64,000 bases of DNA from an uncultured Chlorobiota bacterium (GCA_900696645.1 CAADGV010000030.1:1-64000); one strand, 5' to 3'; shown: positions 44,718 to 55,511, counted from the stretch's first letter. The notes: generated by a model not told the origin, from the letters alone. Translations and numbers: made by a program.

Positions 44718-44797
44718 CAACTCTATGCAGAAGTACAAAGTACCCCGGCCGCTCCCGCGCGCAACGCACGAAAACGGCCGATGGTGAAAGAACATGC

Positions 44798-46126
44798 TTA
44801 TCGTTTGCTCAGCGAAACAACCTCCCGCTTATCATATCCCAGATACACTTGCCGCGGACGGGCAATCTTCTGCTCGGGATCGAGCAGGAGTTCCTGCCAC
44901 TGTGCAAGCCAGCCGCTCATTCTCCCGATCGCAAACAAGACCGGGAACATGTCAACGGGGAACTTCATTGCCTGATAGATCAATCCGGAGTAGAAGTCAA
45001 CGTTGGGATAGAGCTTTCGCTTCACGAAATAATCATCCTCGAGAGCAATACGTTCGAGCTCAAGAGCAATATCCAGTTTCGGGTTGCGTCCCGTTACTTC
45101 GAACACCTGATCTGCAAGCTTCTTGATGATTTTGGCGCGAGGATCGTAGTTCTTGTACACGCGATGGCCGAAGCCCATCAGTTTACCTTTGCCATCTTTC
45201 ACCTCACGAATAAACGCGGGAATTTTGTCCTTGCTTCCGATTTCATCCAGCATGTAGAGGACCTCAGCATTTGCTCCACCATGCAGCGGACCATACAATG
45301 CTGCCGCTGCCGCTGCCGCCGCACTGTACGGATCAACATGCGAGCTGCCAACAGAACGCATGGCGTTTGCGCTGCAGTTCTGTTCGTGATCTGCGTGCAG
45401 GATGAAGAGAATGTCGAGTGCCTTGGCGAGGACAGCGTTGGGTTTGTATTTTGGCTCGGCAACTTTGAACATCATGTTCAGGAAATTCTCGGCGTACGTC
45501 AATTCGTTGTCTGGATGGACGTACGGCATGCCGATGCTGTGACGGTATGCGAACGCGGCCAACGTCGGGACTTTGCCGATCAAGCGGTAGATTGTCAGCA
45601 TCCGCTCTTGGGGGTCATGGATTTTTTTTGCAGATGGATAGAATGTTGAAAGCGCTGCAATCGTACTGACAAACATACCCATCGGGTTTGCGTCGTAATG
45701 GAATCCGTCCATGAACTTTTTGATGTTCTCGTGGACGAACGTATGGGTCGTGATGTTGTTCGTCCACTCTTCAAGTTGTGCTTTGTTCGGCAACTCGCCG
45801 TGAATCAACAGATACGCTGTCTCAAGATAGGAGCAGCGTTCAGCAAGTTCATCGATTGGATAGCCGCGGTAACGAAGAATGCCTTTGTCGCCGTCAATGA
45901 ACGTAATCTTGCTTTTGCATGACGCCGTGTTCATGAACGCCGGATCATAAGTCATCATGCCGAAATCTTCCGCGTCAACCTTGATCTGTCGCAGGTCTAT
46001 GGCCTTCACCGTGCCGTTGTCAATGGGAATCTCGTATTGTTTTCCGGTACGATTGTCGGTGATTGTAAGCGTGTCAACTGTTCGTGTATCTTTCTGTTGT
46101 CCGCTTGGGGCAGTTGTAGGTTCCAT
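44798..46126 (-). CDS. gltA: Citrate synthase
   Basis: The 442-residue type II citrate synthase condenses oxaloacetate and acetyl-CoA at the entry to the TCA cycle. Catalytic residues are in HADHEQNCSANA, YGPLHGGANAEV (His) and VDFYSGLIYQ (Asp). The GFGHRVYKNYDPRA segment binds CoA/citrate. An unusual nine-residue alanine run (SAAAAAAAAAL) lies before the catalytic loop. ATG 46126 has GGAGGAG upstream. It is first in a leftward group with the M1 aminopeptidase. Confidence 0.96.
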   Translation of the reverse strand: MEPTTAPSGQQKDTRTVDTLTITDNRTGKQYEIPIDNGTVKAIDLRQIKVDAEDFGMMTYDPAFMNTASCKSKITFIDGDKGILRYRGYPIDELAERCSYLETAYLLIHGELPNKAQLEEWTNNITTHTFVHENIKKFMDGFHYDANPMGMFVSTIAALSTFYPSAKKIHDPQERMLTIYRLIGKVPTLAAFAYRHSIGMPYVHPDNELTYAENFLNMMFKVAEPKYKPNAVLAKALDILFILHADHEQNCSANAMRSVGSSHVDPYSAAAAAAAALYGPLHGGANAEVLYMLDEIGSKDKIPAFIREVKDGKGKLMGFGHRVYKNYDPRAKIIKKLADQVFEVTGRNPKLDIALELERIALEDDYFVKRKLYPNVDFYSGLIYQAMKFPVDMFPVLFAIGRMSGWLAQWQELLLDPEQKIARPRQVYLGYDKREVVSLSKR

Positions 46127-46452
46127 TGTTGCTCCTCCAAAAATAAGTGGGTTATTGACCAAGAGGATCAATCTCGCAAGGGAGGTGGGGAGTGGTGCGG
46201 AAGGAAAAAGTCCCAGAGAGATTGCTCTCCTTGTGAATCTGAAAGAACGAGACTTTCTGAAACTAACCTATGAAGAACAGAAGGCAAAAACAAGTCTCGA
46301 ACTCGTTGGAGTGGTGCTCGGAGTTTTCCGGTTTTGTCGTCCCCGCCAGAGTTTTTCCTCGTCGAGAGACTGCAAATGTAGCCGCCTTCCCAGAACAAGT
46401 AAAACGAGGAAATTAAAAAATCATAATTACAACAATATCTGAAAATTTTTGC
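46127..46452. other. Intergenic leader between gltA and the envelope operon
   Basis: This 326-base region separates divergent transcription units. The part near gltA should hold its leftward promoter, but I see no convincing box pair. A plus-strand frame runs through much of it; its codon use and low-complexity end (KTRKLKNHNYNNI) look like chance. The right part becomes very AT-rich before the promoter at 46453. Confidence 0.45.
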
Positions 46453-46480
46453 TTGACAAACAGATATAATACGTTATATT
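46453..46480 (+). promoter_or_regulatory. Sigma-70 promoter of the 46.5-56 kb envelope operon
   Basis: TTGACA (46453-46458), a 16-base spacer and TATATT (46475-46480) predict a start near 46488, leaving about 95 bases of untranslated leader. An exact TATAAT (46465-46470) also falls inside the spacer but is too close to this -35 box. Confidence 0.8.
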
Positions 46481-46583
46481 TGCATTTGTCAGTTGAATCG
46501 GTAGTTTGCAAACTCAAAACGAGTAAAACAAGCATTATTGAGTCTGCCGTGCAGTAGTCACTCGGCACATTTTACTCTAATTC

Positions 46584-47159
46584 ATGCAAGGGGTTCTCTT
46601 GTTATATCTTCGCACGCTAATTTATGTGTCCCTCCTGATTCTCACAATTCATTCATCAGCATTTTCCCAACGGGCGGACTCAACACATGCAATGTCTAAG
46701 CCGTCACCAATCAATCTCAATGAGGGAGTGAGCTTCGAAATTGCTCCGCACACCGGATTGATGGGGCGGAGCGGAACATTCGGGCTACGTCTTTCAATGA
46801 ACTACGGATCGTTCAATCTTGAACTGGCGGGAGAGCAGGTGATCGGCAATCTGGCTAATCTATACCCTTTGTCTGTCAATGCAATTCTGAACCTGTCAAC
46901 TCGCTCCCGGCTTATTCCATACGGGGCTGCAGGAGTAGGTTTGCTGCTTACCGTGCCAACCGCAACGATCGGAGATGAGACGGTCTCGTCTCTTGCCGTG
47001 AACTTCGGTGCCGGGGCTCGATATTACTTCACACGATCCTTCGGTGTACGCGTCGAAGTGAAGCAGTATGTCACAAATGTGAAGAACAGCAGAGACCAGA
47101 AGGATGAGTTGCTGCTCTTTCAGGGGATAAGCCTCGGCGTTACATTCATGGTTCGATAA
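46584..47159 (+). CDS. Outer-membrane beta-barrel protein
   Basis: The roughly 186-191-residue exported protein has a signal peptide ending SAFSQ and alternating amphipathic strands (GTFGLRLSMNYGSFNLELAGEQ, ARYYFTRSFGVRVEVKQYV), finishing in FMVR. It resembles small Omp beta-barrel-domain proteins, and no ligand is apparent. ATG 46584 lacks a ribosome site. TTG 46599 has AAGGGG 5 bases upstream and could be the true start. It is the first gene of a long envelope run, with a paralogue-like barrel next. Confidence 0.72.
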   Translation: MQGVLLLYLRTLIYVSLLILTIHSSAFSQRADSTHAMSKPSPINLNEGVSFEIAPHTGLMGRSGTFGLRLSMNYGSFNLELAGEQVIGNLANLYPLSVNAILNLSTRSRLIPYGAAGVGLLLTVPTATIGDETVSSLAVNFGAGARYYFTRSFGVRVEVKQYVTNVKNSRDQKDELLLFQGISLGVTFMVR

Positions 47160-47179
47160 ACATCTACCAACGGAGGAAC

Positions 47180-47761
47180 ATGCGATTTCTACTGACTTCC
47201 TTTTCTCGGCATCGTTTACAGGGCATACTGCTGATTGTCTCGTCTGTATTCATTTCCACTGCTCCGGTACGGGCGCAGATGCCGTATGATAACAGCGTCA
47301 GCATATCGCTGGGCGCGTATGCTGCCAGCGGATTCGGAACGAATTTTAATTACGGAGCGCGATACAACTACTTCATTTCAGGGGGCAAGTTTTTCATTGA
47401 AGGTGCCCTCAGTTTCGGAAGTCTGAAATCCAAGGTTCTCGAAAACATTACGCGATCGCAAGTCTTTGACACAGAACGCCTGTACACATACGAATTCGTT
47501 GCGGGCATTGACCCGTACCCGAACGGCTATACACCCTACTTCGTGATTGGTGTGGCGGGATTGAATCAAGGCGGACAATCGAACTTTGCCGGTGTGCTCG
47601 GCCTTGGCAAGAGAGTTCCGCTGAAGGGTTTGTTTGGAGGTGACAGGCTGGGATTCCGGTATGATGTACGTGATCAGATTTTTTCCCAAAGAATAATGAA
47701 TAATGATCCGTTTATCTCACATAACATCGTCTTCACGCTCGGATTGCAACTGTATTTCTAA
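47180..47761 (+). CDS. Outer-membrane beta-barrel protein
   Basis: The 193-residue protein has a signal peptide ending VRAQ and then about eight predicted strands (SVSISLGAYAASG, FFIEGALSFGSLKSK, NIVFTLGLQLYF) ending in the aromatic F typical of barrel proteins. It is similar in size and style to the preceding barrel, but the sequences are not obviously duplicated. GGAGG lies before the ATG. It is separated from the next gene's start by 33 bases; the two barrels may support secretion or anchoring of the downstream envelope proteins. Confidence 0.75.
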   Translation: MRFLLTSFSRHRLQGILLIVSSVFISTAPVRAQMPYDNSVSISLGAYAASGFGTNFNYGARYNYFISGGKFFIEGALSFGSLKSKVLENITRSQVFDTERLYTYEFVAGIDPYPNGYTPYFVIGVAGLNQGGQSNFAGVLGLGKRVPLKGLFGGDRLGFRYDVRDQIFSQRIMNNDPFISHNIVFTLGLQLYF

Positions 47762-47794
47762 ATGACACACACCATGAATCTTGGGGAGAGGCGT

Positions 47795-50035
47795 ATGATT
47801 CACAAACAAGTTGTTCTCCGAATATTCTTGAATGTACTGTTGTACGGAGTAATCGGCGCAATGCTTGCGGCGTGCGGTTCTTCACCGCCAGATGACATTC
47901 TGGACAAATCCGGCCAAGCAGCGCTGGTGTTTGTGAAGGAAAAGAGCCGGACGAATAACATCAGCGAGCCGATGCGCAGCAATATCGACAAATACTATCC
48001 CGGCAGTGATCTCTACGTACTCAGCCCGATCTCAAGCCAGGGCAAGCTGACAAATCTGACTGCCCAGTACACAACCAACGGCGTTACCGATCCGCGGAAC
48101 TTCGGTGCTTGTGCCGACCCGGAAGCATCGTACGACGGGAAGAAGATTCTCTTCTCAATGAAAGTAAACCGGAACAGCCGGTGGCGACTCTACGAGATGA
48201 ACGCCGACGGAACCAATCTCGTGCAACTCACGGACGGTTCGACCGGCGACGATATGGATCCGGCGTATCTTCCGAATGGCCAGATTGTGTTCACATCGAC
48301 CCGTCCGGGAATTGTTGATGAGTATGAACGACGCGAATCTCCTCTCCTCCATGTGGGTGATCGTGCGGGTGATGGAAGGCTTGTCAACATCAGGCAGATC
48401 TCGTTCAACCAAAGTCATGACATAAACCCGATGGTTCACTCAAGCGGCAAGGTTATCTATGGCCGCTGGGAACATCTTGGCAACCCGAATAAGTTTCCGT
48501 TGTTCGTTATGAATCCGGACGGGACGCGACCGTTCATCCTGTACGGCAACCACTCTCCGCAGGCAAGCGGCGACAGATCATTTACAGAGGCTCGTGAACT
48601 CTCGGATGGCGGATTAGTGTGCTCGGTGATGGAACGGAACTCTCCGTTTGAAGGCGGCGCAATCGCCATCATTGATATCTCAAAATCGGATGACAATCTC
48701 ACATTCATCTCTCCGCCGGATGCAATCTTCAACAACTCCGGCAGGGCAACAAGCGCCTTCTTCAAAACTCCGCATCCGATTATTGACAAAGGAGCATCGA
48801 CGGAGAGAAGGGAGAAAATCCTTGTTGCCATGTCTCCCATTCCCCGCGAGCCGGGCGGCAGCCGCAGTGAAGGAGTGGACTACGGGATATATATTATGGA
48901 TAAAGACGGTAACAATCTCCGCCTCATCTATAACGATCCCGAGTACAACGAGATCGACCCTGTTCCGCTTCTCCCTCGTGAAAAAATTCCCGGCGGGGTT
49001 CCGCAAGTGATTGCAATGGATCCGAATGTAGCCACCGGACTTGCAACAGCAGCATCAACAGGAATGTTCTTCGACGGCAACGTGTATGATAGGGCGACGA
49101 ACGACGGACAAGTGCGGCCATCGGCGACTTTCGTGAACGATGACGGGTCGGCCGGCCAGGTGAGGTACGTGCGTGTGTTGGAGGCAGTATCGTTGCCGCG
49201 GGAGGGCAACAGGCGAGGTCAGGCCATCGGAAACACGAATCTCGAAAAACAAAGAGTGGTGGGATATGCTGCAGTCAGGTCGGATGGTTCGTTTTCGATT
49301 GAGGTGCCGGCCAACCGTTCGTTGCATCTGCAAACCCTTGACCAGCATGGCGTTATGCTCGTCAACCAATTGACGTGGATTCAGGTGATGCCCGGTGAAA
49401 AGCGTTTGTGCACAGGCTGTCACGATTCTCATGATCGTGACCGGATTATCAACGACCTGCAGATTGCGCCGAACAACCAGGTCTTGAACCGCGCACGCGG
49501 CAGCGCGTATGAATCAGGGTTTCATAACGCCGAAGTCGTTGTGAATCATCCTGCAGCGCGAACCGATACACTCGACTTTTTTGACCGACATCGAACGAAC
49601 CGAACAAACACAGTTCAGGCAGTTTTTGACCGCCGCTGCATTTCCTGTCACGGTGAAACGGCTCCCGCGGGCGCGCTCAGTCTGCAAACAGTTGCAGCCG
49701 ACCTGACGCCGCCCCCGGCAAACAGCAACATTACAACCACTGTGTACGAGAGGATCACGCAGAATGGTACATACCGCACGCCGTCCGGCAGCCAGTTGCG
49801 GTATGTGAGGGACGATGGTGCACGACGCAGTCCGCTCATCTGGGTCATGTTTGGAAAACAATTAAATGATCAAACCAACAGGGATTACAGAACGCTTACG
49901 TACGACCACACACAACTGTGGACGAAGGATCAGTACAACCGAATCGATCCGTTCCTGCCTGCCAACCGTGACTTGCTGATGATGATCGAATGGGTTGACG
50001 CCGGAACCCAGTACTCCAACACTGTAAGCAGATAA
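47795..50035 (+). CDS. Beta-propeller lipoprotein with two haem-c motifs (HzsA-like)
   Basis: The 746-residue lipoprotein (lipidated C27 in MLAACGSS) has a TolB/PD40-type propeller in its first two thirds (YEMNADGTNLVQLTDG, VFTSTRPGIVDEY). Two cytochrome-c sites follow: CTGCH (DSHD after it) and CISCH. This architecture resembles hydrazine-synthase alpha-like proteins, common far outside anammox bacteria and mostly without known function. ATG 47795 has GGAGAGG upstream; the frame to 47762 is not needed. It probably transfers electrons at the outer face, upstream of the DUF4266/DUF3570 pair. Confidence 0.85.
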   Translation: MIHKQVVLRIFLNVLLYGVIGAMLAACGSSPPDDILDKSGQAALVFVKEKSRTNNISEPMRSNIDKYYPGSDLYVLSPISSQGKLTNLTAQYTTNGVTDPRNFGACADPEASYDGKKILFSMKVNRNSRWRLYEMNADGTNLVQLTDGSTGDDMDPAYLPNGQIVFTSTRPGIVDEYERRESPLLHVGDRAGDGRLVNIRQISFNQSHDINPMVHSSGKVIYGRWEHLGNPNKFPLFVMNPDGTRPFILYGNHSPQASGDRSFTEARELSDGGLVCSVMERNSPFEGGAIAIIDISKSDDNLTFISPPDAIFNNSGRATSAFFKTPHPIIDKGASTERREKILVAMSPIPREPGGSRSEGVDYGIYIMDKDGNNLRLIYNDPEYNEIDPVPLLPREKIPGGVPQVIAMDPNVATGLATAASTGMFFDGNVYDRATNDGQVRPSATFVNDDGSAGQVRYVRVLEAVSLPREGNRRGQAIGNTNLEKQRVVGYAAVRSDGSFSIEVPANRSLHLQTLDQHGVMLVNQLTWIQVMPGEKRLCTGCHDSHDRDRIINDLQIAPNNQVLNRARGSAYESGFHNAEVVVNHPAARTDTLDFFDRHRTNRTNTVQAVFDRRCISCHGETAPAGALSLQTVAADLTPPPANSNITTTVYERITQNGTYRTPSGSQLRYVRDDGARRSPLIWVMFGKQLNDQTNRDYRTLTYDHTQLWTKDQYNRIDPFLPANRDLLMMIEWVDAGTQYSNTVSR

Positions 50036-50044
50036 AGAGAAGAA

Positions 50045-50263
50045 ATGAGAATATCACAGTTGTTTGCTGTAGCGTTGCTGCTCTACTTTTTTGCGGGCTG
50101 TTCGTCAACAAAAGTCTATCAGCGCGGCAACCTCGGCGATCCTATCATGGAACGGAAAGATGTGTTCGCGAAACAGAGTCTTGAAGAGAAGTTCTTTTCG
50201 ACTCGCGAGGGAAGCATCGGCGGTACAAGCGGCATCGGCGGCGGCTGCGGTTGCGCAAAGTAA
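50045..50263 (+). CDS. Small DUF4266 lipoprotein
   Basis: The 72-residue protein has a lipobox (FFAGCSS, C19) and the DUF4266 signature: VYQRGNLGDPIMERKD, SLEEKFFSTREGSIGG, and a glycine-rich GGGCGCAK end with two cysteines. In other genomes this family sits beside DUF3570, ApbE flavinylation enzymes and thioredoxins. Here DUF3570 follows, but no apbE or thioredoxin gene is near. The two terminal cysteines could bind metal or be modified; this is unproven. Confidence 0.9.
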   Translation: MRISQLFAVALLLYFFAGCSSTKVYQRGNLGDPIMERKDVFAKQSLEEKFFSTREGSIGGTSGIGGGCGCAK

Positions 50264-50304
50264 TATGACTCATTAAGAAACCGATTCGGGAACGACACAA
50301 CGAC

Positions 50305-51444
50305 ATGAGACGATACATCAAGCCGATTTCCGTATGCACGCTGCTATCATTTCTCCCGTGGTTGACGGGATATGCCGCGGGCGAACGCGAAGGTCTCGGT
50401 TTCACAACGTACTATTTCTCCGACAGCGGCGACAACAGTGTCGTGACGACATCCTTCAAACTCGCCAAGAAACTCCTGGAGAACACGTTGTTTCTGATTG
50501 ACATAGAATTGGATCAGGTCACGGTTCCCGCCGTTACGGCAGTAACCGGTGCTACAAGGCCTCAAAGACGGAAGAACGAACCCTTCGAGAAAAACCGTGG
50601 ACAAATAATCGTCGGTGTGCAGCAAGGTCTCGGAGACAATGCCTCGTTTGCGGGGAACTTCTACCGAAGCCAGGAAATTGACTACGTCTCGAATGCGTTT
50701 GTCGGCATCTTCAGCCACGATCTGAATGACAAGAACACAACGGTGACGTTACGGGGTCAATACAATGCCGATTTGGTCGGCAAAATTCTTGATGATGGTG
50801 ATATCGTCAATCAACGAAAGAAGACTTACAACGGCTCATTCAATCTCTCACAAATCCTTTCTCCCAACACCGTTATGGATGTGAGTTACGATTTTGTGCT
50901 GCACAAGGGATTTCAGAGCGATCCGTACAGGCAGGTACGAGTGCTTGACGGAACAGGTGCTTCGATTACGGTTGATGAACTCCACCCGAACTCACGGACG
51001 CGGCATGCCGCAGCAATGAAGCTGAGCCAGTTTATCGCGCCGATCAAAGCATCCGTTATCGGCAGCTACCGCTACTATTTTGATTCGTGGAAAGTAAAAT
51101 CTCATACAGGCGAAGTCAAGTTCAACAAATATATTCTCAATGATCTCGTCTTCGGTGTCGATTTCCGCTACTACACGCAAACGGCGGCGTATTTCTACAA
51201 AGACAGATATGACGGGAATCAGTATCAGGCGGGGGGACTCCGCACAGCAGATTACAAGTTGAAGGAGTTTTCATCCAACAATTTCGGGTTTACGCTGACG
51301 TATCTGTTACGAGGGCTTGCAAAGTCGAATCCAGACATGCAGTTCCTTCAGGATTCGGCCATAGAACTTCAATATTTTCGATACTTCAACAGCTTGGATT
51401 TTTCGGCTGATATTATTCAAGCAAGCATCACGTTTTCGATTTAA
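50305..51444 (+). CDS. DUF3570 outer-membrane barrel protein
   Basis: The 379-residue exported protein has a signal peptide (cleavage near YAAG) and continuous barrel-like strands ([53 protein letters not shown]), ending ITFSI. This is the DUF3570 family, the constant companion of DUF4266. Barrel size (about 16 strands) suggests a porin-like or electron-conduit sheath. It follows DUF4266 by 41 bases. With the dihaem propeller lipoprotein before it, the set resembles a porin-cytochrome arrangement, which is an inference. Confidence 0.85.
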   Translation: MRRYIKPISVCTLLSFLPWLTGYAAGEREGLGFTTYYFSDSGDNSVVTTSFKLAKKLLENTLFLIDIELDQVTVPAVTAVTGATRPQRRKNEPFEKNRGQIIVGVQQGLGDNASFAGNFYRSQEIDYVSNAFVGIFSHDLNDKNTTVTLRGQYNADLVGKILDDGDIVNQRKKTYNGSFNLSQILSPNTVMDVSYDFVLHKGFQSDPYRQVRVLDGTGASITVDELHPNSRTRHAAAMKLSQFIAPIKASVIGSYRYYFDSWKVKSHTGEVKFNKYILNDLVFGVDFRYYTQTAAYFYKDRYDGNQYQAGGLRTADYKLKEFSSNNFGFTLTYLLRGLAKSNPDMQFLQDSAIELQYFRYFNSLDFSADIIQASITFSI

Positions 51445-51458
51445 TCGGGGAGAAGCGT

Positions 51459-53918
51459 ATGAGTACCATAAAAGTGTGTGCAGTGATGGTGATGAGCGCT
51501 GGCATGTGGGTGACGGCAAGTGCAGGAGGGTCACGCTCGCCTGAGCAGTTGGGTGCACACTGGGCACGGGTTTCCGATGAGGCGCAGATTCAGCTTATCG
51601 TTGATAGGCTGAGATCGGGTGGTGGTGAAGGGACGGTGAGGAAACTCGTGCCCGCCAATCTTGCAACAGCAACACAAACATCAGGGCACTCGCTCGCAGG
51701 GGAGCGCGGTGGGACGACAGGAGCGGTGCGTACATCTACCAATGTGGCTGCGGAGCGGCAACGGGGCGGCCGCTCGTCGTACAGCGTAAATATGCAGGCG
51801 AACGCAGCCACGGTGGATTTTCCTTCCGGCGAGAAGCTTGAACTGCAAAAAGCCGAAGGTTTCTGGAAAGTGACCGGTGGTTCAGTCCCCAAGGGTCTGT
51901 CCGCGGAGGAAGGTGAAGCCCGCTCGATCACCACCATAACGGGAGGCTCCGGGGTATCCGTTGGAGAAACGTTTGCCCCCGCCGCAATCAGCCGTGAACA
52001 CAGCATAGGACGTTTGACGAGCGGTGTGACGCGGGCTCGAATAGGCCGGCAACTGTTCGGTGCGCCGGAAAATACAGCCTCGTACTACAGTGTTAGCTAC
52101 AGGAAATCAGCTCCATTTGTCGAGGCAACGTACATTCAATTTGTTCTTGATCCGGAATGGAATCGCATTGTGTACGGCAGCATGGGAAACTGGATCAGAA
52201 CATACACTGTGCAAAGTCCGTCGGGAATTGCGGTGGATGCGGACGGTAATGTGTTCGTCGGAGAAGCTGCAAACAAGCGCGTGCTGGTACTGAAACTCAC
52301 GGGCAGCGGAAACGATGCGGTGCTGCAGCATCGCCATCAAATTAACAACATCACAACGCCGACCGACATTGCCATCAACGACAACGGCACGCCGTTCAAC
52401 ACGGACGACGATTTCGTGTACATCGCGGACGCATCGCAAAACAACATCTACAAGTACACAGGCGGCGCAGGCCGCAACTCGCTTGTTGCAGTGTACGAAG
52501 GTTTCGACTCGCCGACCGGAATTGCAGTCGGCAGATGGAACGGGGCGAACGAGAACATCCTTTATGTTATTGACAAAATTGCAAAACGCATTCGAGTGTA
52601 CGACGACGAGGGCACATCCCTCTTTCTGTTGGGGGAATACAAGGGTGATTACAGCCAGTATTTTTCATCAATAAAGATTGACCATTTCGGGCATGTGTAT
52701 GTTGTCGACAAGGTGAACTCCCGAATTCTGAAATTCACATCCTCGCTCGACCTTCTCGATGCGGAAGGCGGAGATGATACCTACCAAGCGCTGGCGCATA
52801 TTGATATCCCTTTTGCAAAAATCGTTGTTGAAGGCGAAGGGAGCTATTGGACAGGGTTCAACCAGTTGTTTGCCGTTGAACGTTGGGACAACGGCAGCGG
52901 CGCACAACGTCGTACGCTCGGCGTAAAGATGAAGAATATCGAATTCAGCGCCGATGCCGATATCAGCGCTGTGCGTAATGATTTTATCCTGACCGATGTC
53001 AGCAATGTCCATGTCAGGATTTATGATGAGAACAAGCGGCTCGTTCGCACTCTGACTTCATCGTGGATGGTTGCCGGAAGCAAGGACCTGCAGTGGGACA
53101 GGAGAGATGATGAGGGAACGCAGGTTCCTCCCGGCACGTACCGTTATGAAGTCGGAGCAACATCGGCGTACGGCGGCGAGCCGACAATTTCGAATACCCG
53201 CTTCTATTTGCCGTTGTATTACCATGAAGATTGCGGCAGTACAAACCGGATGAATGATGCACATCTCGTTCAGGGAAGCGCTGTGGCATGGGGCTCTGCT
53301 CCGTCGCAAACAGCGAGTGAGCACGGTTCGTCGGTGCAATACAGGTTCACCGGTTTGAACCCGGCGGGTGAGTATGAAGTCGCTGCAGAGTGTGCGGCCG
53401 GTGATGGAGTGCAGCGACTTCAGGAATTAACCGCCGATGGCATCCGCGTCGGCGGGCATATTCGTGTTACGGCAAACCCTGCAGCAACAGGCTTCATGAA
53501 ACTTCCGCAGGAGAGCTACGCCGACGGTGAGGTGACGATTGCCGTGAACAGACTTGCCGAAGGCTCGGCGGTGGTAACCCAGTTGTGGCTGAAGGAAACC
53601 GGCGTCGGGTTTAACCCGCAGCCAATTGCCACGGTGCCCTCGAAGTACCTGCTTGAGCAGAACTTCCCAAATCCCTTCAACCCGACAACAACCATCCGGT
53701 ACGCAATCCCGGAAGATGCTGTCGTAACGTTGAAGGTGTACAATATCAACGGACAGGAAGTGGCAACACTGGTAAGCGAGCCGAAGGCAGCAGGCAAATA
53801 CGAAGTAACATTCGACGCGAAAAACACGCTCGGCAGTTCACTCTCGTCGGGCATTTATTTCTACAGAGTGACGGCGGGAAGGTTCACGGAAACGCGCAAA
53901 ATGGTTTTGTTGCGGTAA
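51459..53918 (+). CDS. Secreted NHL-like beta-propeller protein with type IX C-terminal domain
   Basis: The 819-residue exported protein has a signal peptide ([15 protein letters not shown]) and a long low-complexity region. Six or so propeller blades of NHL type follow ([47 protein letters not shown]), with a FlgD-like Ig segment ([24 protein letters not shown]) and a carbohydrate-binding-like portion. The last 90 residues are a type IX sorting domain ([11 protein letters not shown]). It is surface-exposed or secreted. GGGGAGA precedes the ATG, 15 bases after the DUF3570 stop. Confidence 0.88.
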   Translation: MSTIKVCAVMVMSAGMWVTASAGGSRSPEQLGAHWARVSDEAQIQLIVDRLRSGGGEGTVRKLVPANLATATQTSGHSLAGERGGTTGAVRTSTNVAAERQRGGRSSYSVNMQANAATVDFPSGEKLELQKAEGFWKVTGGSVPKGLSAEEGEARSITTITGGSGVSVGETFAPAAISREHSIGRLTSGVTRARIGRQLFGAPENTASYYSVSYRKSAPFVEATYIQFVLDPEWNRIVYGSMGNWIRTYTVQSPSGIAVDADGNVFVGEAANKRVLVLKLTGSGNDAVLQHRHQINNITTPTDIAINDNGTPFNTDDDFVYIADASQNNIYKYTGGAGRNSLVAVYEGFDSPTGIAVGRWNGANENILYVIDKIAKRIRVYDDEGTSLFLLGEYKGDYSQYFSSIKIDHFGHVYVVDKVNSRILKFTSSLDLLDAEGGDDTYQALAHIDIPFAKIVVEGEGSYWTGFNQLFAVERWDNGSGAQRRTLGVKMKNIEFSADADISAVRNDFILTDVSNVHVRIYDENKRLVRTLTSSWMVAGSKDLQWDRRDDEGTQVPPGTYRYEVGATSAYGGEPTISNTRFYLPLYYHEDCGSTNRMNDAHLVQGSAVAWGSAPSQTASEHGSSVQYRFTGLNPAGEYEVAAECAAGDGVQRLQELTADGIRVGGHIRVTANPAATGFMKLPQESYADGEVTIAVNRLAEGSAVVTQLWLKETGVGFNPQPIATVPSKYLLEQNFPNPFNPTTTIRYAIPEDAVVTLKVYNINGQEVATLVSEPKAAGKYEVTFDAKNTLGSSLSSGIYFYRVTAGRFTETRKMVLLR

Positions 53919-53993
53919 GATGTGAGCTATTACATTACAATAAATAAACAAACGATACGGTACGAACGTTGGAGTAATCGGGGAGATACGAAA

Positions 53994-55448
53994 ATGAAAA
54001 CACTTGCACTTTGTGTAGTATTACTCATTGTTTGTTTCACACCTCAAGTTCTTGCTCAGCCATCTGTTACATGGGTGAACGCATACTATACCGATTGGGA
54101 CTATCAAAGAATGCCCCCGAGCGCTATCGACTTTCGGGGACTGACGAACATCATCTTCATCAATCTCGATCCAATCGGCAGCCCTCCCTACTTTCAATTT
54201 CACTGGCCCGGCCAGCAGGTCTTTGAGGCAACCGCAGCCGATTTGATTGCCCGGGCTCATGCCAACGGCGTCAAAGTACTTCTCGGCCTGGGCGGCGTGT
54301 GGTGCTCCGGCGACTGCGGGGGAAATGCATTCCTCAACCATGCGAATGATCCGGTATGGGTTCACAACTACGTGACCGCCGTTCTCAATTATGCCAGATC
54401 CAAAGGGTATGATGGAGTTTCGCTCGATTGGGAAGGAAGTGTGTTTCGTGAGGGATGGATCCGGCTTACCGACAGTCTCAGGGCCGGACTGAACAGGTGG
54501 AATCCAAGAGGCAAGTTCAGCGCTGCCATTGCCGGCATGATTCAGATGGGTTGGAACAATCCCTACGATATTGCCGCGCTCAACAGGAATATCGACTACA
54601 TCGAATCCATGACGTTCGATCTGAATGGATATTGGAGCGGCGCAAGCGGCTTCAACTCACCGCTGTATGACCCGACTCCTAACTGGCCCGGATACAGAGG
54701 CGATAACGTTCACCAGTCGTCGCTCAACTGGATAGCTCGCGGCGTTGAGCCGGCGAAGTTTGCCACGGGTATTCCATTCTACGGTTTTAAGTGGTGGGGG
54801 ATTACGGCTCCGGGACAGACCGGTTGGTCCAACAGTTATTTTACACGGTATCATTTTGTTCTGCGGGAGGATTTGGGCAAAGGTGTGCTGCGCAGGGATA
54901 CACAGTCGAAGACACCCTGGATCAGCAAAGTGAACGGGCAACTTGGCTCGAACGAAACGGCATACATTGATTACCACGATTCGCAAGCCGTGACCGAAAA
55001 AGTAAACTATGCCCTCCAGCAGGGGCACGGCGGGATAATGGTTTTCGATCTGAATTCAGGATATCTGGACCCGCAGAACTATCCGAATGTTTCTGACAGA
55101 AATCCGCTGCAAACTGCAATGAGAGTCGCACTGGGGTCGACATCACTTCAACCGCCCGACATACTACCCCGAGGGTTTCTGTTGGAGCAGAACTTTCCGA
55201 ATCCCTTCAATCCAACAACAACAATACGATACGCATTGGCGGAGGATGCAGTTGTTACATTGAAAGTGTACAACATGATCGGGCAGGAAGTTGTAACGTT
55301 GTTGAATGAGCCGAAACAAGCCGGAACGTACGAAGTAACATTCGAGGCGAGGAACAACCGTGGCGATGCACTGACCTCGGGGGTGTATTTTTACGAAATG
55401 AAGGCAGGCGGCTACTCCGAAACAAAGAAGATGGTTCTGCTACAATGA
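53994..55448 (+). CDS. Secreted GH18 chitinase-like glycosidase with type IX C-terminal domain
   Basis: The 484-residue secreted protein has a signal peptide ending VLAQ and a GH18 TIM barrel. The catalytic DxxDxDxE region reads DGVSLDWEG (the terminal Glu is the acid), a substrate strand GVKVLLGLGG precedes it, and a YIESMTFDLNGYW strand follows. The second Asp of DxDxE is Leu here (S-L-D-W-E), which is seen in some GH18 members. The C-terminal 90 residues are a Por domain almost identical to that of the preceding gene. ATG 53994 follows GGGGAGA. The target could be chitin or peptidoglycan-like glycans. Confidence 0.9.
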   Translation: MKTLALCVVLLIVCFTPQVLAQPSVTWVNAYYTDWDYQRMPPSAIDFRGLTNIIFINLDPIGSPPYFQFHWPGQQVFEATAADLIARAHANGVKVLLGLGGVWCSGDCGGNAFLNHANDPVWVHNYVTAVLNYARSKGYDGVSLDWEGSVFREGWIRLTDSLRAGLNRWNPRGKFSAAIAGMIQMGWNNPYDIAALNRNIDYIESMTFDLNGYWSGASGFNSPLYDPTPNWPGYRGDNVHQSSLNWIARGVEPAKFATGIPFYGFKWWGITAPGQTGWSNSYFTRYHFVLREDLGKGVLRRDTQSKTPWISKVNGQLGSNETAYIDYHDSQAVTEKVNYALQQGHGGIMVFDLNSGYLDPQNYPNVSDRNPLQTAMRVALGSTSLQPPDILPRGFLLEQNFPNPFNPTTTIRYALAEDAVVTLKVYNMIGQEVVTLLNEPKQAGTYEVTFEARNNRGDALTSGVYFYEMKAGGYSETKKMVLLQ

Positions 55449-55511
55449 ATTCCATGCAACTGAGCCATATAACAATCACACCATTCCAACGACATGACAT
55501 GAGGCAGAGAG

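Noticed and set aside
46161-46440. Plus-strand frame between gltA and the envelope operon
   Set aside because: No ribosome site, low-complexity end, AT-rich and opposite the gltA leader; probably chance.
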